Part shown: in pieces, positions 29,289-37,476 of the stretch
Numbering within the stretch: the first letter of the stretch is position 1
Layout: the number at the start of each line of letters is the position of its first letter
NCBI RefSeq assembly: GCF_000508165.1
Contig: NZ_AYOZ01000012.1
Coordinates: 124,001 to 188,000 of the forward strand
DNA from: Marinomonas profundimaris
GTDB taxonomy: Bacteria; Pseudomonadota; Gammaproteobacteria; Pseudomonadales; Marinomonadaceae
Reading direction: 5' to 3'
Length of the DNA stretch: 64,000 nt
The notes under the pieces: generated by a model
Databases searched by the model: none
What the model was told of the DNA's origin: nothing
The model's input: the letters and a program-made list of their open reading frames with translations, nothing else
Position numbers and translations under genes: made by a program

Positions 29289-30110
29289 TCATCTATCAAG
29301 CTTTAAAGACTTTGGATACTTTATCCTTTTATCCCAAATCATAAACGTAGGAAGCAATATATATAAAACACCAAGAACCATATACCCCACCCCGTCTCTA
29401 ATGACTTGATTTGAATTTAAAAAACTAGAAAATTCAGGAAAAAACTCAACAAGGAAACCTGTTAAAAACACAACTGCACCAGAAATAAATAAAAATAAAT
29501 ACATTAAATTCTTATTTAAAAGTTTTAGTGTTTTTCTCATAAAATTCGGCATATCATCGTCACTAAAAAGCGAATCAGAACTAAAACGAAACACCCCTTT
29601 AGGAATACCTTTAATAACACCCTCAAATTTTGGATACTTCATTTCACCATCATGTAATATTTCAAAAGAAACTCCATCTCTAGGATCGAGATACACATAG
29701 CTTAAGTAAAGAATATATTTATTCTCTTCATCTTGCTTTAATTCAAATTCATTAGAGCTCTTAGTTTCTTTTATTATTTTTGAATTTAATATGGTCACTT
29801 CACTTGGAAACTCTAATCTTAATGGATCCGATAGCACGATATCTTCCCCATTTAATATTTCTGTCCCATGGTTCCAAAAAATAATGCTGGTTCTGGTCAG
29901 TTTTTTAACATCATCACCATCATATTTTATAGACACTTCGCTCGGCAGATCATCCTCCCCTCCACCTAAAAGAACACGAGCATACCGCTGATAACAGGGT
30001 TTTCCTTTATGCCTCACGTGCTTTGCGATAAAATAAGCAATCGGAATCCCTATAATTGCAATTAAAGAAGCAACCCAGCCTTGATTAAAAAATGTAAATA
30101 TCTGATCCAC
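29289..30110 (-). CDS. Hypothetical membrane protein with three TM helices
   Basis: 273 aa. TM1 about residues 12-30 (VASLIAIIGIPIAYFIA), a soluble middle of about 150 residues rich in beta-type sequence (TSIIFWNHGTEILNGEDIV; LRLEFPSEVTIL), and two C-terminal TM helices (about 203-225 and 242-262). Probable GTG start, with GAGG about ten bases upstream. Last gene of a three-gene minus-strand cluster in the island. No known family; the middle part may be an extracytoplasmic or cytoplasmic sensor. Confidence 0.6.
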   Translation of the reverse strand: MDQIFTFFNQGWVASLIAIIGIPIAYFIAKHVRHKGKPCYQRYARVLLGGGEDDLPSEVSIKYDGDDVKKLTRTSIIFWNHGTEILNGEDIVLSDPLRLEFPSEVTILNSKIIKETKSSNEFELKQDEENKYILYLSYVYLDPRDGVSFEILHDGEMKYPKFEGVIKGIPKGVFRFSSDSLFSDDDMPNFMRKTLKLLNKNLMYLFLFISGAVVFLTGFLVEFFPEFSSFLNSNQVIRDGVGYMVLGVLYILLPTFMIWDKRIKYPKSLKLDR

Positions 30111-30146
30111 TACTTTATGACCTCATTACGTAAAATATAATTTTTA

Positions 30147-30671
30147 TTATCCCAACAACCCAATCAACCCAGACACACCTGCACCAATCACACCATTAAC
30201 CGTTGGGTTTTCAAGGAGCTTCATTAGCATTCCTTTTGCTTCTTTATCGCCGGATGCTGCGACTTTTTCAACGAGCTCTTGCATGTTGATGGTGACGTTT
30301 TGAGTGTTGTCATTACCAAATTGGGCTTGTTGTGTGGTTACTGGCGCATTAAAGTTAAAGGTACTATTTGAGATTGTTTCTTCCTTTTCAGCTTTCATGA
30401 TTTTTACATGTCCTAGGAATGATAACTCCCCCGACAAAGGAGAAAGAAAGCCTAACGACTTAAGGTCGCTTTGACGTGCCATGTTTGAAATCATTTTTTT
30501 TGAAATCATATAATTCAAATGCACATCAAACATTTCAGTAGTTTTTTTATTGCTCTCACATACAATGACACCTAACTTTTCAACTTCAGAAAGATATGCA
30601 GACAATGTGAGAATATTTCCATCATCTAACGGGCTTAAGAGCTTAACTAGGTATTCTTGATCAATTTTCAT
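30147..30671 (-). CDS. Unknown protein with RHIM/amyloid-signalling-like motif
   Basis: 174 aa. N-terminal helical part (about 1-90). A central low-complexity asparagine/glutamine-rich segment reads FNFNAPVTTQQAQFGNDNTQN (about 107-127). The core QFGNDN resembles the QxGxxN pattern of RHIM-like and bacterial amyloid signalling motifs. The C-terminus is hydrophobic and glycine-rich (VNGVIGAGVSGLIGLLG), possibly membrane-inserting. It starts one base after the stop of the zinc-ribbon gene (TAATATG), so translation is coupled. Function unknown; the motif reading is inference. Confidence 0.6.
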   Translation of the reverse strand: MKIDQEYLVKLLSPLDDGNILTLSAYLSEVEKLGVIVCESNKKTTEMFDVHLNYMISKKMISNMARQSDLKSLGFLSPLSGELSFLGHVKIMKAEKEETISNSTFNFNAPVTTQQAQFGNDNTQNVTINMQELVEKVAASGDKEAKGMLMKLLENPTVNGVIGAGVSGLIGLLG

Positions 30672-30672
30672 A

Positions 30673-31074
30673 TTAGAATCGACTCACGTATGAACTACCA
30701 CTAATAGCCACTCGATCTTTTGATTGAGCCTCTGCAGTGCCAAAATTATTTTTGCAGGTTGCACAATTCCACCAACCATCTCTATAGTTTTGCAATCGAA
30801 TGTTCTTCTTGTCGCTATCATGACACTGCTGGCAAAATGGTCCATCTTTCTTTCCACCGTCTATCATCCAGTAAAAAGGCGCTTCGTAAGTTAATTTAGC
30901 TTTTTCTTCTAGCTCTTCTTCAAGTTTTTTAACTTTCACCTTTAGGTCCAAGTTCTCTTCTTGAAGCTCAAGCGTCGCTTCCCGAAGCTCCATAATTCTC
31001 TCTAGTGCCTCTACTGTGGCACCTTTATCGAGCAAGTCTGAAATGTCTTTATACTTAGGTATCACGTCCCTCAT
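30673..31074 (-). CDS. Coiled-coil protein with C-terminal zinc ribbon
   Basis: 133 aa. Coiled coil about residues 18-60 (LELQEENLDLKVKVKKLEEELEEKAK), then FYWMIDGGKKDGPFCQQCHDSD and WWNCATCKNNF, two CxxC knuckles that would bind one zinc. Similar short proteins occur widely in bacteria without assigned function. Start ATG 31074 has its GGGAG very close; a GTG at 31065 is an alternative. First gene of the cluster with the two unknown proteins downstream. Confidence 0.65.
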   Translation of the reverse strand: MRDVIPKYKDISDLLDKGATVEALERIMELREATLELQEENLDLKVKVKKLEEELEEKAKLTYEAPFYWMIDGGKKDGPFCQQCHDSDKKNIRLQNYRDGWWNCATCKNNFGTAEAQSKDRVAISGSSYVSRF

Positions 31075-31121
31075 CTCCCTGTAGCTAAACCGACAATGAC
31101 TTTACTATGTTTCATTTACCC

Positions 31122-31169
31122 CCATTTGAAAACATTTTTATTGACATCTTTTTCCGGCCATCCTATCGT
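31122..31169 (+). promoter_or_regulatory. Promoter of the C4-like RNA
   Basis: -35 TTGACA (31141-31146), 17-base spacer, -10 TATCGT (31164-31169). The block just upstream, CCATTTGAAAACATTTTTA, is shared with the promoter at 27842. Transcription would begin near 31175, at the base of the first RNA hairpin. Confidence 0.65.
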
Positions 31170-31174
31170 TTATG

Positions 31175-31254
31175 AGTGTTGGCAAAATCCAACACTGGGG
31201 TGTGGAAGCTCCAATCTATCAGGACGCACAATACCGCCGCGTCGCGGTTTTTTT
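31175..31254 (+). ncRNA. C4-type antisense RNA (phage P1 c4 / P4 CI RNA-like)
   Basis: About 80 nt. It begins with an 8-bp hairpin (AGTGTTGG / CCAACACT, 31175-31196) and ends with an intrinsic terminator (31233-31254). The middle contains TGGAAG (31203), TATCAGGA (31217) and ACGCACA (31224). Their exact reverse complements CTTCCA (31325), TCCTGATA (31311) and TGTGCGT (31282) occur downstream in the opposite order, as needed for one antisense duplex with the following leader. In P1/P7 the C4 RNA pairs with two such segments around icd to shut off the operon. The arrangement here is the same; identity to the Rfam family is not tested. Confidence 0.7.
31233..31254 (+). terminator. Terminator of the C4-like RNA
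   Basis: Stem ACCGC / GCGGT with a 6-base loop followed by seven T. Separates the small RNA from the downstream leader and genes; read-through would make the operon mRNA. Confidence 0.75.
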
Positions 31255-31273
31255 GTGCCATAATGTTCGCGTT

Positions 31274-31405
31274 ATGGTGGCTGTGCGTGGGGAGGCTTCG
31301 GCCTACCGGTTCCTGATAACTGGTCTTCCAACCTCGCGTATGGCCACCACCTATGTTTGGAAGCATAAGTTGTGGTTTAAATTCTTATCAGGAGTTAAAT
31401 CATGA
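31274..31405 (+). CDS. Icd/Ash-like leader peptide, target of the C4-like RNA
   Basis: 43 codons beginning MVAVRGEASAYRFLITGLP, the pattern seen in proteins annotated as host cell division inhibitor Icd-like or Ash family in phage-derived elements (recognised from memory). The frame continues upstream to 31172, but that ATG precedes the expected RNA start. No good ribosome-binding site is visible. The DNA can fold strongly (GTGGCTGTGCG with CGTATGGCCAC), so it may act mainly as a structured leader. It overlaps the next gene by ATGA. Confidence 0.5.
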   Translation: MVAVRGEASAYRFLITGLPTSRMATTYVWKHKLWFKFLSGVKS

Positions 31406-31809
31406 ATAACGCTATTATTCGTTCACAGCACCACCACGCCCTTTTGCCGTCTATCGGCACCTTTTCCGCTCTACCTTCCCATAACGTTTTACCTACTCAA
31501 AGAATAGGCATTGGCCGTATCGTCGCGGTTTGCGTCGAAAGCGACACGCCTTTGTCCGTTCAAACGCCGAATGGCGCCATCTTTGCTATCGGCGGTTTAT
31601 CCGATCGTCAGAAGCAACAACTCCTTACCCTACTACCCGATCTCATTCATACCCGTGTCCGCTTTCAGTACAGCCGACAAAATGCCCTTGGCCAAGCGGT
31701 CGATGCGATGTTTCAAACTTTGCTCATCGAGGGCGACACCCGCCACAGAGCCAGCTCAGTCGTGTTTAATACTGGATTTAACAACATGCAAGGAGTACAG
31801 CATGGATAA
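31402..31809 (+). CDS. Hypothetical protein of the C4/Icd-like immunity operon
   Basis: 135 aa, not recognised. Segments: a variable N-terminus, then RIGIGRIVAVCVESDTPLSV and a compact alpha/beta part GAIFAIGGLSDRQKQQLLTLLPDLIHTRVRF. No TM or signal peptide. ATG 31402 has a strong AGGAG and overlaps the leader peptide stop by ATGA, so its translation would be coupled to the leader and thereby to the C4-like RNA. In P1 the equivalent slot holds the antirepressor; here the role is unknown. Confidence 0.6.
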   Translation: MNNAIIRSQHHHALLPSIGTFSALPSHNVLPTQRIGIGRIVAVCVESDTPLSVQTPNGAIFAIGGLSDRQKQQLLTLLPDLIHTRVRFQYSRQNALGQAVDAMFQTLLIEGDTRHRASSVVFNTGFNNMQGVQHG

Positions 31810-32098
31810 GCCAGACATTGATTCAGTACAAGATTTCAACATGGAGCGAGTAAACTTGGACATGACAACATCTGACGAAATAAAACGCCAAATACACCAT
31901 ATGTCATTTGGGATCGATGCATTAGACGGGCTAGGAATGATGGCGGCCCATGCCGTGGATGACGACATAGGCGTCACAGGGGAACAGATAGGAAGCTTAC
32001 TAAAGTACGAGTTTGGGGTCAGATCAAAAACTAGTCTGTCAGGGGTGCTGCGTTATACATTCCCTTCAAGCCCTCAGTGCAATCAAGTAGATATGTAA
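31802..32098 (+). CDS. Hypothetical protein, C-terminus altered by a MITE-like insertion
   Basis: 98 codons starting MDKPDIDSVQDFNMERVNLD, overlapping the previous gene by eight bases (ATGGATAA, preceded by AAGGAG). Predicted soluble and acidic. From about residue 71 the frame runs inside the inverted-repeat element at 32013-32123, so the last 28 residues are encoded by the inserted DNA and the original end is lost. Possibly non-functional now. Confidence 0.5.
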   Translation: MDKPDIDSVQDFNMERVNLDMTTSDEIKRQIHHMSFGIDALDGLGMMAAHAVDDDIGVTGEQIGSLLKYEFGVRSKTSLSGVLRYTFPSSPQCNQVDM

Positions 32099-32123
32099 AC
32101 CTAGTTTCTTGATCTGACCCCAA
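32013..32123. mobile_element. MITE/REP-like element with 22-bp inverted ends
   Basis: About 111 bp bounded by TTGGGGTCAGATCAAAAACTAG and the inverted CTAGTTTCTTGATCTGACCCCAA (one base indel). The GGGGTCAGATC end is like those around REP-associated (Y1) transposases in gammaproteobacteria, by memory. No transposase gene inside: a non-autonomous element, inserted into the 31802 gene. Confidence 0.65.
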
Positions 32124-32214
32124 CACTTCGCGTTTTTAAAAACACGCATAGCACGATTGAGAAGGGTTCAATCAATAGAATAGGAAGTAAGAGAAGGCAG
32201 CGTAAATTTTAGGC

Positions 32215-32246
32215 AAAAAAAAGCCTGCTATAAATAGCAGGCTTTC
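32215..32246 (-). terminator. Terminator of tRNA-Phe
   Basis: Perfect stem AAGCCTGCTA / TAGCAGGCTT with a 4-base loop; the minus strand continues into eight T. Just downstream of the tRNA. Confidence 0.85.
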
Positions 32247-32256
32247 TTTTTAATCA

Positions 32257-32332
32257 TGGTGCCCAGAGACGGAATCGAACCGCCGACACGAGGATTTTCA
32301 ATCCTCTGCTCTACCGACTGAGCTATCTGGGC
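32257..32332 (-). tRNA. tRNA-Phe (anticodon GAA)
   Basis: 76 nt with a complete cloverleaf: acceptor GCCCAGA / TCTGGGC, D arm AGCTCAGTCGGTAGAGCA, anticodon loop in GGATTGAAAATCC giving GAA, T arm GGCGGTTCGATTCCGTC, and an encoded CCA end. Its 3' end faces the accessory island at 27.7-32.1 kb, the usual side for tRNA-targeted integration. Confidence 0.97.
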
Positions 32333-32451
32333 AAGTGGGGCGTATTATAGAGAAACCTTTTTACGGGTCAATAGTTTTTTTGAAAAAAAATTAAAAACTT
32401 AGTTTCTTCGGTCGCTCTGGTATTATCTTCCTATATCAAGGAGATAAAACT

Positions 32452-32925
32452 ATGCTTCACATTGTACTTTACCAACCAGAGATCCCACCCAATACTGGCA
32501 ATGTCATTCGACTGTGTGCCAACACGGGCTACCACCTTCATCTTATCGAGCCATTTGGTTTCGAATTAGAAGATAAGAAACTGCGCCGAGCCGGATTGGA
32601 TTATCACGAGTTCACTCGTCTAAAGCGCTACCCTGACTTTCAGGCATTTGTTGATCAAAACGACATAGGCACTATTTACGCGCTAACAACAAAAGGCAGC
32701 CACACACACAGCGAAGCGCGTTTTGCTGAAAATGATGTGTTGGTGTTTGGCCCTGAAACACGTGGATTGCCTGCCGAGTTTATTGATGCATTACCGCCAG
32801 CTCAGCGTTTACGATTGCCGATGCAAGCTAATTCCCGCAGCTTAAATCTTTCGAACACGGTGGCGGTTATGGTGTATGAATCATGGCGTCAGCTTGATTA
32901 TGCGATGCCAACCGTTAGCGAATAA
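32452..32925 (+). CDS. trmL: tRNA (cytidine/uridine-34 2'-O)-methyltransferase TrmL
   Basis: 157 aa SPOUT methyltransferase that modifies the wobble ribose of leucine tRNAs. Family motifs: [18 protein letters not shown], the SAM-knot residues GPETRGLP, and [16 protein letters not shown]. Full length, with AAGGAG upstream of ATG 32452. Followed by the potassium channel gene after 14 bases. Confidence 0.96.
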   Translation: MLHIVLYQPEIPPNTGNVIRLCANTGYHLHLIEPFGFELEDKKLRRAGLDYHEFTRLKRYPDFQAFVDQNDIGTIYALTTKGSHTHSEARFAENDVLVFGPETRGLPAEFIDALPPAQRLRLPMQANSRSLNLSNTVAVMVYESWRQLDYAMPTVSE

Positions 32926-32939
32926 CACACAGAGGTACA

Positions 32940-34043
32940 ATGAACTCACTAGGACTGCTCCTAAGACGAAAAAACAGCCGTCGTCAATTTCGGAAGAAAG
33001 TACACTTACACGAAACAAGTGATTTGAAGAAGCGCTTTGTCTTATTAGCCGGCGTCATCGCTTTACACAGTTTGGCGATGGTGTTCTTTGAGGATCTTGA
33101 TTGGTGGCAAGCGTTCTGGCTCACCATGACGTCGGCCAGCACGACAGGCTACGGTGACCTATCCGCGGTGACTTTCTGGGGGCAGTTTTCCACCATTCTA
33201 TTGATTTATGGAATGGGCATTACCCTGCTCGCTCAAATCGCCAGCGATTACGTTGAACTCAGGCTAATGCACAAAGAAATGCGCATTAAAGGCCGTATAA
33301 AGTGGGACGATATGAAAAATCATATACTTATCATTAATACACCAAAATACGATTCTGAACGATATCTCGAACTGCTCATTAACCAAATCAGCCAAACACC
33401 AGAACTCGCCGACATACCCATTCAAATTCTAACGCTGGCGTTTCCTGACGGTTTGCCACTTAACCTAAGAGCCAAAGGGGTGGTTCATCATACTGGGGAT
33501 GCATTAGAAGATGGCATGTTAGAGTCCGCTGGTGTACACAAAGCAAAATACATTATTGTGCTGTGCCAAGATGCGCAAGACAACTATTCCGACAGCTTAA
33601 CCTTTGATACCTTGCATCGAATTCAAGAACTAAACCCTTCGGCCTTTATTATGGCGGAAGCCATTAATGACTCTAACCGACCAAGATTTAAAGCCGCTGG
33701 CGCAAACGCCGTTATTCGACCTGTTCGAGCGTACCCAGAAATGTTGGTGCGTTCACTGATCGCACCAGGAACAGAGCAAGTTTTAGAAGATTTGTTCCGC
33801 CACCAAGGCGATCATACTATTCGTCTTGACGTTCGAGTAACCGGCGTCACCTGGGCACAAGTCGTGACCACGTTAATTCAAAAAGATATTGGCACGGCTT
33901 TGGGGTATGTTCACCAAAATGGCGACATTGTCACTCACCCTCAAACACACGCGATTGTTGATGCGGAAGGACTGATTATTCTCATCAATGACAACCAAGT
34001 CATTCCATCACTTAATGAAATTCGTCATTATTTCAACGTATAA
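32940..34043 (+). CDS. Potassium channel protein with RCK/TrkA-N domain
   Basis: 367 aa. Short N-terminal cytoplasmic part, TM1 (about residues 32-50), pore loop with selectivity filter STTGYGDLS (about 66-74), TM2 (about 82-100). A cytoplasmic Rossmann-type RCK domain follows (about 122-350; HILIINTPK replaces the usual GxGxxG, so nucleotide binding may be altered). Resembles MthK-like two-TM channels. Starts with AGAGGT near ATG 32940, close behind trmL. Confidence 0.9.
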   Translation: MNSLGLLLRRKNSRRQFRKKVHLHETSDLKKRFVLLAGVIALHSLAMVFFEDLDWWQAFWLTMTSASTTGYGDLSAVTFWGQFSTILLIYGMGITLLAQIASDYVELRLMHKEMRIKGRIKWDDMKNHILIINTPKYDSERYLELLINQISQTPELADIPIQILTLAFPDGLPLNLRAKGVVHHTGDALEDGMLESAGVHKAKYIIVLCQDAQDNYSDSLTFDTLHRIQELNPSAFIMAEAINDSNRPRFKAAGANAVIRPVRAYPEMLVRSLIAPGTEQVLEDLFRHQGDHTIRLDVRVTGVTWAQVVTTLIQKDIGTALGYVHQNGDIVTHPQTHAIVDAEGLIILINDNQVIPSLNEIRHYFNV

Positions 34044-34138
34044 AAACAATGAACAAGGTCATCGAAAAGAGAGCACACAAAGGAATATTAAAAAATGGAA
34101 ATGAGACGTTAGATAAGCGAGTTACTAACCGATGATTG

Positions 34139-34178
34139 TTTTAGCTGGCACTCCAATCTTTAGGAATGCCAGCTAAAA
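34139..34178. repeat. Strong hairpin downstream of the ferredoxin and channel genes
   Basis: 12-bp perfect arms TTTTAGCTGGCA / TGCCAGCTAAAA separated by 16 bases. Ends in A rather than T on both strands, so it is an unusual terminator at best; it may protect mRNA ends. Confidence 0.45.
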
Positions 34179-34201
34179 ATAAACCAACGTAGACGTATGG
34201 C

Positions 34202-34462
<261 letters not shown>

Positions 34463-34506
34463 CTAAAAACCGCCGTATTAGGAACAGCGGCATTCAAAAA
34501 CAGGAA

Positions 34507-35055
<549 letters not shown>

Positions 35056-35162
35056 CTAATTCCCGTTTAGGGGTCGCATCATATAGGAATACGACCCTGT
35101 TCTCAATTCACCGAATCATGCCGTAAATTTTTATCGGCGATGATCCTCGCAATCTTACAAAA

Positions 35163-35711
35163 TTAAATACTGTAAGGTGCCAATATTTGCTTCAAAAAAG
35201 AAATCGCAAGGAAGATAAAAATAGGAGACAAATCCAAGCCGCCTAACGTTGGAATAACACGCTGGCAAGCACGATATAAAGGCTCAGTGATTTGCCCAAC
35301 CAACATAGCGCCAGGGTGATTCGCACCCGGTGCAACCCAACTTAGAATGACCGAAATAAGCATCGCCCAAAAATACAAATCCAGCAAATGGTACAAGGTA
35401 CCTGCCACGGTATAAATGACATAGCTGACAGGTGCAAGCGCACCGCCTTTAATAAACACAATCAAAGCGACGGTTAGAAACTGAACCGCCAACGCCAACA
35501 CAAGTGACGCGGTGTCCAAACGGCCAATAGCTGGGATCACCTTGCGCAGAGGCAAAATAATCGGGCTTGTTGCCTTCACAATGCCTTGGCTAATGGGATT
35601 ATAAAAATCTGCTCGCGTAAGTTGAAGTATCAAACGCAGTAGTACAATAAATAAGTAAAGGTTCAAAATAACCTTTACTAACATCACAATTGGATCCGAA
35701 TTCATGTTCAT
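35163..35711 (-). CDS. YggT family membrane protein
   Basis: 182 aa with four or more TM helices in two related halves, each with PLRKVIP/ PLYRACQRVIPTLGGLDLSP-type YggT motifs. Function unsettled; implicated in osmotic or envelope homeostasis. Lies 12 bases after proC in the yggS-proC-yggT order conserved in many bacteria. Confidence 0.93.
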   Translation of the reverse strand: MNMNSDPIVMLVKVILNLYLFIVLLRLILQLTRADFYNPISQGIVKATSPIILPLRKVIPAIGRLDTASLVLALAVQFLTVALIVFIKGGALAPVSYVIYTVAGTLYHLLDLYFWAMLISVILSWVAPGANHPGAMLVGQITEPLYRACQRVIPTLGGLDLSPIFIFLAISFLKQILAPYSI

Positions 35712-35723
35712 TGTTCCTTAAAA

Positions 35724-36551
35724 TTAGTCTTTCTTAGCTGAAAAATCTTCGGCCATTTCTTTTGATCTATTCACACAAGCCATCATGGCTTCCGCAACGA
35801 TTTTATCAATATTAGACGCTTCAAAAGACAACAAAGCTTGCTCAGTTGTTCCCATTGGCGATGTAATATTTTGACGCAATTGCGAAATCGGCTCATCGAG
35901 TTCCATAACCATTCGAGCGGCTCCAAACATCGCATGGCTGGCCAAAGCTCGACACGTTGCTTCATCAAGCCCCTGCTGCTCACCATTTTTAATCATGGCT
36001 TCAAGGAATCGAAAAAAATAAGCCGGCGCGCTGCCCGATAAACTGGTCACCGTGTGCATGTGCGCTTCATCATCCACCCAAACCGAGTGGCCAATGCTGG
36101 AAAAAAGTTCACTCACCTGCGTTTTTTGTGCAGGACTTGTGTGTTCATTTGCAATCAGGCCCGTCATTCCCGCGCCTAATTGAGAAGGCGTATTCGGCAT
36201 ACTACGGACAATGGCAACGGAACGTCCTAACCAATAGGCTAAGGAATCCAATTCAATCCCTGCGGCTACCGAAATAAACAATTGATCACCACGTACATGG
36301 TCTGCAAACTCTTCTACCACAGACTGCATTTGCGCTGGTTTAACGCACAAGACAACAACATCAGCCTGATCTACCGCCAAATCATTTTCCGCCAACATGG
36401 TAATGCCATATTGCTCATGATAATAATCGCGTTTTTCTGGCGTTCTCGATGTTCCAATAATTTTATCTGCAGGGTAGCCACCAGCGAGCATACCGCTAAA
36501 AATAGATCGGGCCATATTTCCCACGCCGATAAAGGCAATACTTGCGGTCAT
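35724..36551 (-). CDS. proC: Pyrroline-5-carboxylate reductase
   Basis: 275 aa, last step of proline biosynthesis (NADPH-dependent). Rossmann motif IAFIGVGNMARSIFSGML at the N-terminus, VVLCVKPAQM, VRSMPNTPSQLGAGMTG, and C-terminal TSLSGSAPAYFFRFLEAM and ITSPMGTTEQAL. ATG 36551 has AGGA seven bases upstream; an upstream ATG seven codons longer is less well placed. Confidence 0.96.
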   Translation of the reverse strand: MTASIAFIGVGNMARSIFSGMLAGGYPADKIIGTSRTPEKRDYYHEQYGITMLAENDLAVDQADVVVLCVKPAQMQSVVEEFADHVRGDQLFISVAAGIELDSLAYWLGRSVAIVRSMPNTPSQLGAGMTGLIANEHTSPAQKTQVSELFSSIGHSVWVDDEAHMHTVTSLSGSAPAYFFRFLEAMIKNGEQQGLDEATCRALASHAMFGAARMVMELDEPISQLRQNITSPMGTTEQALLSFEASNIDKIVAEAMMACVNRSKEMAEDFSAKKD

Positions 36552-36632
36552 GTTACATCCTATTTCTTTCATTCTCTAAGTTGACTGAACACGTCAACTC
36601 GCTATTCAAAAATCACATCGTGCACGTTGCGT

Positions 36633-37361
36633 TTACACTTTAGCAGAATAATCACGCGCGCCGAAAATCGCCGTCCCCACACGAACCATGGTACTACCAG
36701 AGTCGATGGCCGCTGATAAATCTCCAGACATACCAATCGACAAGGTATCTATCATGCTGTCAGATTTGGATAATGCAAGAAAGGCTTGTCTAAGAGGTTC
36801 ATACACAGCACATTGTGCCGCATAATTTTCTTGTGGCGCGGGGATCGCCATCAAGCCTCTGAGGCGCAAATTTGGCAAACCTGTGATTAGGTCAACCATT
36901 GAATTGAGTTCAGATAAGGCCACTCCCGACTTGCTGCTTTCACCACTAATATTAATTTGAATACAAACATTCAGTGGCGGCAAATCCGCTGAGCGCTGTT
37001 CGCTCAAACGACGGGCGATTTTTTCACGATCTACGGAATGCACCCAATCCATGGTATCTGCAATGAGACGGGATTTATTGGATTGGATCGGGCCAATAAA
37101 GTGCCATTCGATGTCGGTTAAATGCGATAGCGTATGATATTTGTCGACAGCTTCCTGAACATAGTTTTCACCGAACGCTCGCTGACCTGCACTGTAAGCG
37201 CCTTCCAACGCTGATACAGGCTTTGTTTTGCTAACCGCTAATAAACGCACACAGCCAGCTTCTCGCTGGCTCTGCTGAACAAGTTGCTCAATCTGCTGGG
37301 AAACCAGAGCTAAATTGATTTTAATGTCTTCAGCTTCATTATGCTCGACTTCGATTGTCAT
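36633..37361 (-). CDS. yggS: YggS-type PLP homeostasis protein
   Basis: 242 aa PLP-binding TIM-barrel protein that buffers pyridoxal phosphate. The PLP lysine is in LLAVSKTKP, with FGENYVQEAVDKY, WHFIGPIQSNKSR, and SIGMSGDLSAAIDSGSTMVRVGTAIFG at the C-terminus. Normal length; first in the yggS-proC-yggT order. Confidence 0.95.
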   Translation of the reverse strand: MTIEVEHNEAEDIKINLALVSQQIEQLVQQSQREAGCVRLLAVSKTKPVSALEGAYSAGQRAFGENYVQEAVDKYHTLSHLTDIEWHFIGPIQSNKSRLIADTMDWVHSVDREKIARRLSEQRSADLPPLNVCIQINISGESSKSGVALSELNSMVDLITGLPNLRLRGLMAIPAPQENYAAQCAVYEPLRQAFLALSKSDSMIDTLSIGMSGDLSAAIDSGSTMVRVGTAIFGARDYSAKV

Positions 37362-37476
37362 TACTCACCACGTTCCTTTTTCATCAAGATGTACGAGTTA
37401 CCCCGTCCCTCTTGAATTTACTGAGGAGAAACATGGGGGGCGCATCATAGCATTATTCTAAAAAACAGAAAAAAGC

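Noticed and set aside
31172-31273. Upstream part of the Icd-like frame starting at ATG 31172
   Set aside because: The likely transcription start (near 31175) lies after this ATG and a terminator interrupts it, so it is better explained as the small RNA.
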